Shown here: positions 12,687-21,877 of the stretch, one piece after another
Layout: each line of letters begins with the position of its first letter
Position numbering within the stretch: the first letter of the stretch is position 1
DNA from: Verrucomicrobiaceae bacterium
GTDB taxonomy: Bacteria; Verrucomicrobiota; Verrucomicrobiia; Verrucomicrobiales; Verrucomicrobiaceae
NCBI GenBank assembly: GCA_024232965.1
Contig: JACKQF010000009.1
Location: 1 to 64,000 of the forward strand
Length of the DNA: 64,000 nt
Direction: 5' to 3'
Position numbers and translations under genes: made by a program
The notes under the pieces: generated by a model
The model's input: the letters and a program-made list of their open reading frames with translations, nothing else
Database searches by the model: none
Told to the model about the DNA's origin: nothing

Positions 12687-13931
12687 TTAGCGACCGAGGT
12701 TCTTGGTGCCGTTAACCTTGCTGTTCACTCGCAGGCGGAGGCCGTTGAGGTTAATGAAGCCGGTGGCGTCATCCTGGTTGTAGGCCTGGGTGGGGTCTGC
12801 CTCCATGGTGGCGATGTGCGGATTGTAGAGGCTGACGGGGGACTTGCGGCCTGCGGCGTGGATGCCGCCTTTGTAGAGCTTCACGCGCACGGTGCCGGTG
12901 ACGTTCTTTTGGCTCTCGGTGACGAGGGCTTGGATGGCGAGGCGCTCTGGCGCGTACCAAAAGCCGTTGTAAACGAGCTCTGCGTATTTCGGGATGAGAC
13001 CGTCGCGGAGGTGCATGACTTCGCGATCCATGGTGAGGCTCTCGATCTGGCGATGGGCGAAGTGCAGGATGGCACCGCCGGGCGTTTCATAGACGCCGCG
13101 GCTCTTCATGCCGACGAAGCGGTTTTCCACCATGTCCACGCGACCGACACCATGCTTGCCGCCGATTTTGTTCAGGGTCTGCATGACCTTGAGCGGGTTC
13201 ATCTTCTTGCCATTGACTGCGGTACAGTTGCCCTTTTCAAAGTCGAGCGTGACCATCTCTGGCTTGTCGGGCGCGTCTTCGGGGAAGCAGGAAAGGACGG
13301 TGAAGTAGTCTTTGTTCTTCTTATCACCAGCGTCGAACCATGGGTCTTCAAGGATGCCTGCCTCATAAGAGATGTGCAGGAGGTTGCGGTCCATGGAGAA
13401 GGGCTTCTTGGCGCTGGCTTGGATGGGGATTTTCTTCTTGGCGCAGTAGGCGATCATTTCTGCGCGGCCAGGAAACTCGGTGCGAAAGCGCTCGTCACGC
13501 CAAGGGGCGATGATTTCGAGGTCAGGGGCGAGTGCGGCCGTGGTGAGCTCAAAGCGGACTTGGTCGTTGCCTTTGCCGGTGGCACCGTGGCCGATGGCCT
13601 GGGCCTTCTCTTTGCGGGCGATTTCGACCATGCGCTTGGCGATGAGGGGGCGGGCGATGCTGGTGCCGAGGAAGTATTGGCCTTCGTAAATGGCACCGGC
13701 CTGCATCATGGGGTAAATGAAGTCGCTGGCGAATTCCTCTTGGAGGTCATCGACGTAGATCTTTGAGGCACCCGTGGCTTTCGCCTTTTTCTCCAGGCCT
13801 TTGAGTTCATCGTCCTGGCCGACGTTCGCGCAGAAGGCGATCATCTCTGCGTCATAGGTGTCTTTGATCCAGGAAAGGAGGACGGAGGTGTCGAGACCAC
13901 CGGAGTAAGCGAGGACGATTTTCTTTTTCAT
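12687..13931 (-). CDS. argG: argininosuccinate synthase
   Basis: Joins citrulline and aspartate using ATP to give argininosuccinate, the seventh step of arginine synthesis, in the cytoplasm. The protein has 414 residues, a normal length. The N-terminus MKKKIVLAYSGGLDTSVLL carries the PP-loop SGGLDTS motif of the family. GHGATGKGNDQVRFE and the C-terminal SPVSLYNPHIATME are also characteristic. The ATG at 13931 starts directly before this motif; the longer frame upstream adds unrelated residues. It sits upstream of carB on the same strand with a 335-bp gap, and diverges from the SNF2 helicase gene with 196 bp between starts. Confidence 0.97.
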   Translation of the reverse strand: MKKKIVLAYSGGLDTSVLLSWIKDTYDAEMIAFCANVGQDDELKGLEKKAKATGASKIYVDDLQEEFASDFIYPMMQAGAIYEGQYFLGTSIARPLIAKRMVEIARKEKAQAIGHGATGKGNDQVRFELTTAALAPDLEIIAPWRDERFRTEFPGRAEMIAYCAKKKIPIQASAKKPFSMDRNLLHISYEAGILEDPWFDAGDKKNKDYFTVLSCFPEDAPDKPEMVTLDFEKGNCTAVNGKKMNPLKVMQTLNKIGGKHGVGRVDMVENRFVGMKSRGVYETPGGAILHFAHRQIESLTMDREVMHLRDGLIPKYAELVYNGFWYAPERLAIQALVTESQKNVTGTVRVKLYKGGIHAAGRKSPVSLYNPHIATMEADPTQAYNQDDATGFINLNGLRLRVNSKVNGTKNLGR

Positions 13932-14127
13932 GTGGAGAAGTTGGGGTGAGGCAAAAAGGGGCGCTGAGCATAGGATGGATGCGAGCAATTGCAAATGGAT
14001 GCCGCTCCAGAGGAGTGGTTTTAAAGAAAGATGCGCAGAATGGCAGCGAAGACTGGCACGCGGACGGAAAACCTGCTATGGCTATCAATTCCCCCCGAAA
14101 AGTTTTGGGCGGGCCTTTTGAGCCACC

Positions 14128-17100
14128 ATGTTTGATTTAGCCACTGCGATTCCCGGACTGTTGCAGCAGTTCCTGCCCACCGTCCGCCAGGAGGCCCTGC
14201 GTCTGGTCGAAGACGGCGCAGTGCTGGGGCTGGACGAGGTGGAAGACGAGGCCCTGGCCGAGGTGATGCTGGACCAGCGGGCCGTGAATGTGCGCTGGGC
14301 CAAGGGTGAGGCCGGCTGGCATGGGGAGTCCGATATCGAAGACGCGGAGCTGCATCTGCTGGCGCTGTGCGCAGTGCTGGTGGCGGTGCAGCGGCGCGCG
14401 GCACGCGAAGCTGCGGAGGCGAGCACGGGGCCGGATCTGCGGGAGTTCGTGAGTCTGCGGCTGGCGCGGACGGTGAATCCTGATGAGGATGCTTACCTGA
14501 GCAAGCTGGAGAAGCGCTTCCTGCGTGTGAAGCAGGTGGGGCACATCCTGGATCAGGACATGGTGCGCCTGCATCCAAAGTGGGCCATCGAGAGCGTGGA
14601 GCCGCTGAACCTGTGGCCAGAGATCCCGGCGACGGTGCGTGAATTTTGGGACTACGTGGCATTGGCGCTATTTGAAAAGAATCTACCGGTGCCTTCCTTC
14701 CTGCGCGGTGTGGCGGATGTGGATGCGACTCGCAAGCGTTTGCACGCATGGCGTCAGGCGCATGAACTGCCGCTGTGGCGAGAGCGGATCCGGAACTTTG
14801 CGCTGGATGGTCTGCGCAAGCTGCCCAAGGCGCGGGAGCGCTGCCAACTGCGCATGATGGTGACGCTGGCGGAGACTCGGCTGCAATCAAAGCGGGAGGG
14901 CGAGGACTACTTTAGCCATGTGGATCCGGTGGGTTTGCGTCGACTTTACAGCGAGCAAATGGAAGGCGCGCTAGCGCTGGAGACCGCGGATGAGCTGCTG
15001 TTGCGTGCCTGTCAAGCGGGCGAAGACGGCGGTCTGGGGGAGGTCTGGCGCATGGACGGTGGTGCGGCGACTGCGGCACTGGCGGGCCTTTTTCATCAGC
15101 CAGGATTGGCGGATCGTCTGGTGACGCTGGATGAGGTGCCTTTTGCCCGGCCTGCGACGGCGCTGCGCTGGACTGGTCGTGATGGTGAAGGCGAGGGCAC
15201 TCTGCTGATGAAGTTGATCACGGAGGATGGGGCGGATGCGCCGCTGCCCTTGATCATTTTACATGGGGTGGAGACGCTCTACCTGAGTGCGGACACGGTT
15301 TTTAAAGGACCCCGATGGCTAGCCGATGAATGGCGTGTCGAGGGGGAGGTCTCCCTGCCGATGCCGGCGCTGGCCTCTGAAGATGGCATCAACTTTCTGC
15401 AACAACTCGGTGTTGAGGTGCCCGTTACGCTGGGAAAGCGGATCCGACGTGAGGAGCTGAAGGTGCGCCTGCGCGCCTACTGCATGGCCAAGTCTCCGCT
15501 GTCGGGGGCTGAATTTGCCGTGATGCAGGTGGAGGCTCTGGACCAGCGTGGCGTGGTCAAAGAGCGCTTGGGAGATCGCGGCTGGGCCCCTGTGGCACAG
15601 GAGGAAACGATGCTAGTGGAGGACGCGATCATCTGTCGAGATCGTGGCGCTCTGCTGGGTGCAGAGAATGTGCTGAACGCGTTTCGCGTGGTGCATGAGG
15701 GCGCGGTGGATGGATTTCGGGTGCGCTTGACGAAGGATTTTCCAGAGCAGTTCCAGGCTTGGGCAGCGAACCTGCCTGCGGATGTGGAGCTGGATTGCGA
15801 CACTCGTTTGCGCAGCATCTTGGCGGACCCGCTGGTGGCACGCGTGCGGATCGAGGCGTCCCAGACGGAGACGATCGATTGGTTTGACCTGAAGATGGTC
15901 TTTGAGATCGAGGGCGTGGACTTGAAGCCTGCGGAACTGCGTCGCCTGATCGCTGCGCGCGGTGGATTTGTGCTGCTGGCCGATGGCACTTGGCGTCGGG
16001 TGAAGCTGGAGCTGACAGAGGAGCAGGTGTCACTGATGGAGAGCATGGGCATCGATCTGGATGAGCATGCGGGCGAGGTGCATCGTCTGCACTGGCGGCA
16101 GCTGGCCGAGGGCAAGGCCGCAGAGGTCATCAACCCGATGGCCTGGCAAAAGGTGAACGAGCGGCTGACGCAGGCGAACCTGGAGATGAAGCCGGATGTG
16201 TCCCCGAATCTGGGCTTTACGCTGCGTCCATATCAGGTGGAGGGTTACCACTTCCTTGCTTACCTGGCTGCGAACGGTTTCGGTGGTATTTTGGCCGATG
16301 ACATGGGTCTGGGTAAGACGGTGCAGAGCATCGCATGGATCCTTTGGCTCAGAGAGCGGAAGACCGCAGCTTCGGAGGCACCGGTGCTGGTGGTGTGCCC
16401 CAAATCCGTGTTGGATGTGTGGGCGACGGAATTTGGAAAAGCAGCGCCGAGCCTGCGCGTGGTGGTGCTGCGCGAACGCGATGAGCTAGACATGCAGCAC
16501 GTGCGGACGGGAGTCGATGTGCTGGTGGTGAACTATGCGCAGTTGCGTGGCTGCATCGCTGATCTGGGGCCGATGTATTGGCTGGCGGTGATTTTGGACG
16601 AGGGTCAGCAGATCAAAAATCCTGATTCCAAGGCGGCGCGCGCTGCCCGGCAATTGAAGTCGCAAAATCGGTTGGTGCTGACGGGTACGCCGATGGAAAA
16701 CCGGCTGCTGGATCTGTGGAGCCTGATGACTTTCGCAACACCTGGTGCACTGGGTGATCGCGCGTATTTCCAGCGTCACTTTGATCGGCGCAAGGATACG
16801 CAAGCGAGTGAGCGGCTCACGGCACGGTTGCGGCCATTTTTGTTGCGTCGGACGAAGGGCCAGGTGGCGCGTGATTTGCCACCGCGCAGTGAGGAGATGA
16901 TGCTGTGTGAAATGGGTGAGGAGCAGGCACGTCTCTATCAGGCGGAGTTGGCTCGCGCCCAGCAGATGGTGCTGACAAATTCTGCGCTGGATGCTCTGAA
17001 CAAGAAGCGATTCGCGGTGCTACAGGCGTTGACGCGGTTGCGGCAAATTTGCTGCCATCCGACTCTGGCTCACGTCGCGGATAAGACCGCTGACAGTGCC

Positions 17101-17634
17101 AAGCTGACGGCGACGTTGGATCTGATCGAGGAGCTCCACGCCGAGGGACACAAGGTGCTGTTGTTCAGCCAGTTCGTGACGATGCTGACCCTGATTCGCG
17201 AGCGTTTGGAAGAGATGAAGGTGCCCTATCACTGGCTGACAGGGGCCAGCACGGATCGCGCTGGGATCGTGAAGGCGTTCCAAGAGGATGAGAATGCTTC
17301 CGTCTTTCTGCTATCGCTGAAAGCAGGCGGCAGCGGGCTGAATCTCACGGCGGCATCGTATGTCATTCTTTACGATCCCTGGTGGAATCCTGCCGTGGAA
17401 GCGCAGGCGATTGACCGTGCCCACCGTATCGGCCAGACGCAGCCAGTGATGGCCTATCGCATGCTGACCAAGGGAACCATTGAGGAGAAGATCATGCTGC
17501 TGCAGCAGAAGAAGAACCTGATGGCGAACAACATCCTGGGCGAAGGTGGATTCTCCAGTACGCTGGACAAATCGGACTTCGAGTTCCTCTTTGATATCGA
17601 GAGCAAAGCGCTCTCAGAGGCAGGGGAGCGATAG
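14128..17634 (+). CDS. SNF2-family DEAD-like helicase/ATPase
   Basis: Protein of 1168 residues expected to use ATP to move along or remodel DNA-protein complexes. The C-terminal half is a complete SNF2 motor: Walker A in DDMGLGKT (near 727), Walker B box DEGQQIKN (near 824), LTGTPMENRL, FLLRRTKG, LLFSQFVTML, LKAGGSGLNLTAA and the motif VI region AIDRAHRIGQ (near 1100). The N-terminal 650-700 residues do not match anything I recognise; they are acidic, Leu-rich and without a visible zinc SWIM motif. Bacterial SNF2 proteins of this size often have such an uncharacterised N-terminal half. The stop lies four bases from the stop of the convergent DUF4112 gene. Confidence 0.93.
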   Translation: MFDLATAIPGLLQQFLPTVRQEALRLVEDGAVLGLDEVEDEALAEVMLDQRAVNVRWAKGEAGWHGESDIEDAELHLLALCAVLVAVQRRAAREAAEASTGPDLREFVSLRLARTVNPDEDAYLSKLEKRFLRVKQVGHILDQDMVRLHPKWAIESVEPLNLWPEIPATVREFWDYVALALFEKNLPVPSFLRGVADVDATRKRLHAWRQAHELPLWRERIRNFALDGLRKLPKARERCQLRMMVTLAETRLQSKREGEDYFSHVDPVGLRRLYSEQMEGALALETADELLLRACQAGEDGGLGEVWRMDGGAATAALAGLFHQPGLADRLVTLDEVPFARPATALRWTGRDGEGEGTLLMKLITEDGADAPLPLIILHGVETLYLSADTVFKGPRWLADEWRVEGEVSLPMPALASEDGINFLQQLGVEVPVTLGKRIRREELKVRLRAYCMAKSPLSGAEFAVMQVEALDQRGVVKERLGDRGWAPVAQEETMLVEDAIICRDRGALLGAENVLNAFRVVHEGAVDGFRVRLTKDFPEQFQAWAANLPADVELDCDTRLRSILADPLVARVRIEASQTETIDWFDLKMVFEIEGVDLKPAELRRLIAARGGFVLLADGTWRRVKLELTEEQVSLMESMGIDLDEHAGEVHRLHWRQLAEGKAAEVINPMAWQKVNERLTQANLEMKPDVSPNLGFTLRPYQVEGYHFLAYLAANGFGGILADDMGLGKTVQSIAWILWLRERKTAASEAPVLVVCPKSVLDVWATEFGKAAPSLRVVVLRERDELDMQHVRTGVDVLVVNYAQLRGCIADLGPMYWLAVILDEGQQIKNPDSKAARAARQLKSQNRLVLTGTPMENRLLDLWSLMTFATPGALGDRAYFQRHFDRRKDTQASERLTARLRPFLLRRTKGQVARDLPPRSEEMMLCEMGEEQARLYQAELARAQQMVLTNSALDALNKKRFAVLQALTRLRQICCHPTLAHVADKTADSAKLTATLDLIEELHAEGHKVLLFSQFVTMLTLIRERLEEMKVPYHWLTGASTDRAGIVKAFQEDENASVFLLSLKAGGSGLNLTAASYVILYDPWWNPAVEAQAIDRAHRIGQTQPVMAYRMLTKGTIEEKIMLLQQKKNLMANNILGEGGFSSTLDKSDFEFLFDIESKALSEAGER

Positions 17635-17638
17635 CCGC

Positions 17639-18175
17639 TCAACCACCGAAGATTTTTTGGAAGCCCCAATACAGGGCCAGCCCCAGGGCGGCCCAGATGA
17701 GGCTGAGGATCAAGAGGATGAACAGAACGCCAAAGATGAGGCGGCGTGTGCTGCGGCGCACTTCGTCCATCTGTCCCCTCTGCCAAGCTTGAAGGAGACC
17801 AAAATTCCGGGAGTTGGACTTGAAGAAGATCGAGACCGCAGGCCCGAGGATCGGGATGATGTTCAAGCCCGCATTTGCCAGCATGTTGCCGCCCATGCGC
17901 GCGAGCACGCTGGCGGGGGCATGCTTCCGCACTGCTTCGAGCATGATGATTGCCCCGGCGCTGGAGACGATGACATCGCCGACGACTGGGAAGAGGGAGA
18001 TGATCGGGTCGAGTCCGATTTTCATTTTCCCAATGGGAAGATGAAAAAGCTCATCCAACCATTTGGCGATGATGCCGGTGACACCACGAAATTCTTCCGG
18101 CTTGATCCCTGGTCTGCCGCTGCTACGCGGGGGAGGGATGACCTGGGTGACGGGGATCTCTTTGGGTTTCGACAT
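17639..18175 (-). CDS. DUF4112 family membrane protein
   Basis: Protein of 178 residues. The ATG at 18175 gives MSKPKEIPV; the longer frame upstream is antisense to the FkbM gene and was discarded. A soluble N-terminus with many Pro residues leads into the DUF4112 pattern: LDPIISLFPVVGDVI, then MGGNMLANAGLNIIPILGP, then a segment with NSRN. One strong C-terminal membrane helix follows (LIFGVLFILLILSLIWAAL). The family function is unknown. It is convergent with the SNF2 gene (4-bp gap) and divergent from the FkbM gene, so its promoter lies in 18176-18306. Confidence 0.85.
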   Translation of the reverse strand: MSKPKEIPVTQVIPPPRSSGRPGIKPEEFRGVTGIIAKWLDELFHLPIGKMKIGLDPIISLFPVVGDVIVSSAGAIIMLEAVRKHAPASVLARMGGNMLANAGLNIIPILGPAVSIFFKSNSRNFGLLQAWQRGQMDEVRRSTRRLIFGVLFILLILSLIWAALGLALYWGFQKIFGG

Positions 18176-18306
18176 GTGAGACGGCACGAAATCCGATCCT
18201 GACGTGTTTGCCAAGAGAAAAGGCGGGACGTCGCATGGTCCCAAAATGACCTTGTGCGTCGTCGTATTTCGTGGCCATCTGTGCAGGTTGTCACTGTTCG
18301 TTCGAC

Positions 18307-19368
18307 ATGCCTGTTGCCTCTCCCTCTGAATTCGATCCGCCGAAGCTGCCGTCGTGGCTAGGGGCGCTGCGCCACCATCGCGAGCTACGGCTTGCCATCG
18401 CGGAACTGAAGGGCGGTAAAGCCAAAAAGGCGGCGGAACGTCTGGAACGTCTGGTGGGGGATGATGCTTTGGATGTGGGCGTGCTTTGTCTGCAGGCGGA
18501 GGCGCAGAGCGTTGCGGGTCGCACGGGCGCAGCACGCCGGACACTGAAGGACGCGAGGAAACGCCTCGATCGCCAATTGAATGCCGCGCTGGATCGGATT
18601 GATCAAGGGCTTCTCGCAGGTTCGCCCGCGGAGGTGCCGTTTCACCTGCTGCCGAAACTGCCACGGCACCAACCTGGGGTCACACAGGTTGAGGGGATCC
18701 CGTTGGTCTTCCCTGATGGACCTGCGGCTTTCAGTGCGCACCAAGAGATTTTTGCCAAGCGCATGTATGAGATTCCAGCGATGGAGTCCCCGCGCATCCT
18801 CGACGGAGGCGCGAACATTGGATTGGCAGCGATCTTCTTTTGTCAGAAGTATCCAGGGGCGCGGGTCACCTGCTTCGAGGCAGATCCCGATGTGGCGGTG
18901 TATCTGCGCAAGAACTTGGCAGCTGCAGGAGCTGAGACTGTGGAGGTCGTTGAAGCGGCGTTGTGGAGCGAGGACGGATCTTTGACCTTCAGCGGCGAAG
19001 GCAGCGATGCTGGGCGTGTTGGAGAGTCGGGCGCGGGCAAGACCCAGCAGGTGCGCGCCGTGCGTCTGTCCCCTTTTCTGAACGAACGCATCGATCTGCT
19101 CAAGCTGGACATTGAAGGTGCGGAAATGGCAGTGCTGCGTGAATGCCAAAACGCGCTCGGCCAAGTGCAGCGGATCTTTGTGGAATATCATTCCTTTGAG
19201 GGACAGTCGCAGTGTCTCGATGAACTGCTGGCAATCCTTCGCGTGGCAGGTTTTCGTTTGGCCGTGACTGTGTCAGACGCGCTGACCCAGCGTCCGTTTA
19301 TTGAGCCTGGATTGAGCCTGGGCATGGATATGAGGCTCAATGTGTTTGGATTCCGCGATCATGTCTGA
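18307..19368 (+). CDS. FkbM-family methyltransferase
   Basis: Probable S-adenosylmethionine-dependent O-methyltransferase of 353 residues. The ATG at 18307 is preferred to a GTG at 18271. An N-terminal helical segment (residues about 20-100, TPR-like in feel) precedes the methyltransferase domain. The SAM-binding motif I ILDGGANIGLAAIFF starts near 164, the acidic second motif is TCFEADP, and the FkbM signature LLKLDIEGAEMAVL follows. FkbM enzymes commonly methylate sugars or lipids of surface glycans. The gene overlaps the downstream glycosyltransferase by eight bases, so the two are very likely co-translated and act on the same glycan. Confidence 0.88.
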   Translation: MPVASPSEFDPPKLPSWLGALRHHRELRLAIAELKGGKAKKAAERLERLVGDDALDVGVLCLQAEAQSVAGRTGAARRTLKDARKRLDRQLNAALDRIDQGLLAGSPAEVPFHLLPKLPRHQPGVTQVEGIPLVFPDGPAAFSAHQEIFAKRMYEIPAMESPRILDGGANIGLAAIFFCQKYPGARVTCFEADPDVAVYLRKNLAAAGAETVEVVEAALWSEDGSLTFSGEGSDAGRVGESGAGKTQQVRAVRLSPFLNERIDLLKLDIEGAEMAVLRECQNALGQVQRIFVEYHSFEGQSQCLDELLAILRVAGFRLAVTVSDALTQRPFIEPGLSLGMDMRLNVFGFRDHV

Positions 19369-21004
19369 TTCACCTCTCAACGTTCTTTTTGTCGGTCATG
19401 AGGCCAGCCGTACGGGGGCACCCATTGGTTTTTTGAGCCTGATGCAATGGCTGAAGGATCGCGGCACAGTGAAGCCAACGGTTTGGTTGCGGCATGGTGG
19501 GATCACCGTGAACGACCATCGTCCACTGGGGCCGATGATCGTGGCGGGGCGGGATCTGGATGGTGTGGCACCCGGCCCTTATCAGTTGGCGTATTTGAAT
19601 ACGGCGACGCTTGGTCCGTTCGCTGAGGCGCTGAATTTGGCGGGTCTGCCGGTGGTGTGTCATGTGCATGAGATGGACTTTGAGCTGCATGTGACGGGCG
19701 ATGCGAATCTACGCCAACTGCGCGCGAACGTGGCGCACTACATTGCGTGTTCTGAGGCCGTGAAGACAGACATGATGCGGCTTCTCGGGGTGGAGGCGGA
19801 AAAAATCAGCGTCGTCCCCGAGTGTGTCGATGTGGATCGTGCACTGCGTCAGGCGGCGGAACCCTCGCCCGAGGCCTTGCAGCAATGGCGGATGCGGTCC
19901 GGGATCAAGCATTTCGTCTGCGGCATGGGGACGGTGAGCTGGCGCAAGGGGGTGGATCTGTTTTTGCAAACCGTCGCGCGTCTGCGTTCTACGTGCGGCA
20001 TGGGCTGGGGCGGGCTGTGGATTGGCGATCTGGAGACGGGTCCCGATGCCGACAGGATGAAGCACGAACTGCGCGTGCTGGGCCTGGAAGATCATGTCCT
20101 ATTCACGGGTTCGCAGTCCAATCCGCATGCCTGGCTGAAGGAAGCCGATGTTTTCACACTGACGTCTCGCGAAGATCCGTATCCGCTCGCGATGGTGGAG
20201 GCTGCGGCCTTGGGCAAGACGGTGATCGGATTTATCGGTAGCGGCGGTGTGGTGGAGTTTGTGCGGGAGGCAGGCGGTCATCTGGTGCCCTATGGCGATG
20301 CCGCTGCGATGGCGGATGCCTGCGTGCGGGCAAGCGGCGAGGCGGGGGGGCAAGGCCTGGAGGCAGCCCGGAGGCTTTGTCATCCCGATGCTGTTGGGGT
20401 GCGGATTTTAGAGATCATCCGGCGGATGGCATTGCCATCACCCCTGACGCTGGCGGCTGACGCGGTGGATCGCCTGCGACTGGCCAGCCAAGCTGGTGCC
20501 AAGTTCCGCGTGACCCTGCATCGGGACGGCGACGACGCCGAAGTGGTCATCGATGAGCCCTGGGAGGGTCCGGTCAATGGTCGCGGCGAGGTGGAATTAT
20601 TGATGCCGGACAGTGTGGATATTGCCGGTGGGAACTGGGTGCTCACGGTGTATGCGCTGGGGCGCGCGACAGGGGTGCGGAACCTGCGCCTGGATGTTTT
20701 GCGCGGGCAGGGAACGGGTGAGAGGCTCGAAGGTCTGCGCGTCCGAACGGCAGGTCCTGCGGTGCAACTTTCGGGGCCTGGAGTGGATGAATGGCTGATG
20801 CTGGATGGTCGCGGCCGATTGACGGTGAAGCTGAGCGGGGCCGCCCTGCGCGGGGCGGAGAGTCTGCTTTTGCGTTGGGATCTGAATGCGGAGGTGAAGG
20901 AAACGCTGCGCGATCTCAGCGCTGCGGCTGGCGATCCCGCTCCACGCGTGTCTGCTCGTTTGCCTTTGTGGGTGAGGGCATCGCGATTCATCTTCGGTGG
21001 TTAA
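19361..21004 (+). CDS. glycosyltransferase family 4 with extra C-terminal domain
   Basis: Protein of 547 residues expected to transfer a sugar from an activated donor. The first 370 residues are a GT-B fold: VLFVGHEASRTGAP at the acceptor side, HVHEMDF, CSEAVKTDM, then the donor half with GTVSWRKGVD and SREDPYPLAMVEAAALGKT. The last 170 residues form a separate beta-rich region of unknown type that ends in a hydrophobic tail near LWVRASRFIFGG. The ATG at 19361 lies within the end of the FkbM methyltransferase gene (eight-base overlap). Together they look like a small glycan-modification pair. The acceptor is unknown. Confidence 0.85.
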   Translation: MSDSPLNVLFVGHEASRTGAPIGFLSLMQWLKDRGTVKPTVWLRHGGITVNDHRPLGPMIVAGRDLDGVAPGPYQLAYLNTATLGPFAEALNLAGLPVVCHVHEMDFELHVTGDANLRQLRANVAHYIACSEAVKTDMMRLLGVEAEKISVVPECVDVDRALRQAAEPSPEALQQWRMRSGIKHFVCGMGTVSWRKGVDLFLQTVARLRSTCGMGWGGLWIGDLETGPDADRMKHELRVLGLEDHVLFTGSQSNPHAWLKEADVFTLTSREDPYPLAMVEAAALGKTVIGFIGSGGVVEFVREAGGHLVPYGDAAAMADACVRASGEAGGQGLEAARRLCHPDAVGVRILEIIRRMALPSPLTLAADAVDRLRLASQAGAKFRVTLHRDGDDAEVVIDEPWEGPVNGRGEVELLMPDSVDIAGGNWVLTVYALGRATGVRNLRLDVLRGQGTGERLEGLRVRTAGPAVQLSGPGVDEWLMLDGRGRLTVKLSGAALRGAESLLLRWDLNAEVKETLRDLSAAAGDPAPRVSARLPLWVRASRFIFGG

Positions 21005-21016
21005 CTTTTGACTCGT

Positions 21017-21832
21017 ATGCATTTCATGACCCGATACCTGACTGCCGCCCTGCTTTTCTGCCTGACTTCTTGCAACCCGAAGAACCGATTGGACGATCCA
21101 AGTGCGGCCTTGGTCATCGGTCTTGAGGCTGCCTATCGGCCGTTTGAGTTTGTCGATCAAAATGGGCAAATCACCGGCGTCAGTGTGGAGATCGGCAACG
21201 AGATCGCAAAGACGATGGGCCGCCCCGTGAAGTTTGAAAACATGCAGTTCGACGGCTTGATTCCGGCGCTGCAGACGGGTCGGATTGACATGATCATTTC
21301 ATCACTGAGTGCCACGGACGAGCGTCGCCAATCGATCGATTTCTCTGATCCGTATGTGAAAACGGGGCTGTCGGTCTTGGTCTCTGCCAAGTCGCCGATC
21401 CGGACGGCAGACGATCTGAAAGCGCCCGGTCGTCGCATCGCGGTGCGCATCAGCACCACCGGGGAAAGTTGGTCCAAGGCAAACCTGCCGGAAGCGAAAC
21501 TGGTGGGCCTGGATACGGACGGCGCTTGCGTGCTGGAGGTGGTGAACGGCAGCGTCGATGCCTGGGTGTACGACCAGGTTTCGGTGATGAACTATCACGC
21601 CCAGCACCCGGACCAAACCCGCGCGCTCTTGGCGCCCCTGCGGGTGGAAGAGTGGGCGGTCGGCCTGCGCAAAGGCAGCGATGGTCTGAGGGAAGTCGTG
21701 GATGAGACGCTGGGTCGAATGAGAAAAGATGGTTCGTTTACTCGGATCGCTGACAAGTATCTGTCGACGGAGAAGAAGATGCTGCTGGAGCAGGGGCAGC
21801 CGTTTGTGTTTGACCTGGATGCGGCGCAGTAA
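21017..21832 (+). CDS. periplasmic amino-acid-type solute-binding lipoprotein
   Basis: Protein of 271 residues with a lipoprotein signal: a hydrophobic stretch then LTSC with the lipid-carrying Cys at residue 19. The mature part follows the family 3 extracellular solute-binding pattern: LVIGLEAAYRPFEFVDQNG, then EIGNEIAKTMGRPVKFE, FDGLIPALQTGRIDMIISS and the closing helix with RMRKDGSFTRIADKY. These proteins capture polar amino acids for an ABC importer. No permease or ATPase gene is nearby, so it works with a distant transporter or as a sensor. The start could also be 21026 or a TTG at 21008; 21017 gives a normal signal length. Confidence 0.88.
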   Translation: MHFMTRYLTAALLFCLTSCNPKNRLDDPSAALVIGLEAAYRPFEFVDQNGQITGVSVEIGNEIAKTMGRPVKFENMQFDGLIPALQTGRIDMIISSLSATDERRQSIDFSDPYVKTGLSVLVSAKSPIRTADDLKAPGRRIAVRISTTGESWSKANLPEAKLVGLDTDGACVLEVVNGSVDAWVYDQVSVMNYHAQHPDQTRALLAPLRVEEWAVGLRKGSDGLREVVDETLGRMRKDGSFTRIADKYLSTEKKMLLEQGQPFVFDLDAAQ

Positions 21833-21877
21833 ACCCGCGCTGGACAAGTCGATGGGCTGCGCTTTGCTGCGCGCCTC

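Noticed and set aside
12816..13766. Plus-strand frame of 316 codons inside argG
   Set aside because: Antisense shadow of argG with biased composition and no recognised features.
14021..14890. Minus-strand frame of 289 codons over the SNF2 gene start
   Set aside because: Pro/Ala/Arg-rich shadow of the SNF2 N-terminus, with no recognised motif.
18176..18664. N-terminal extension of the DUF4112 protein
   Set aside because: It is antisense to the start of the FkbM gene and Pro/Arg-rich; the family pattern begins after ATG 18175.
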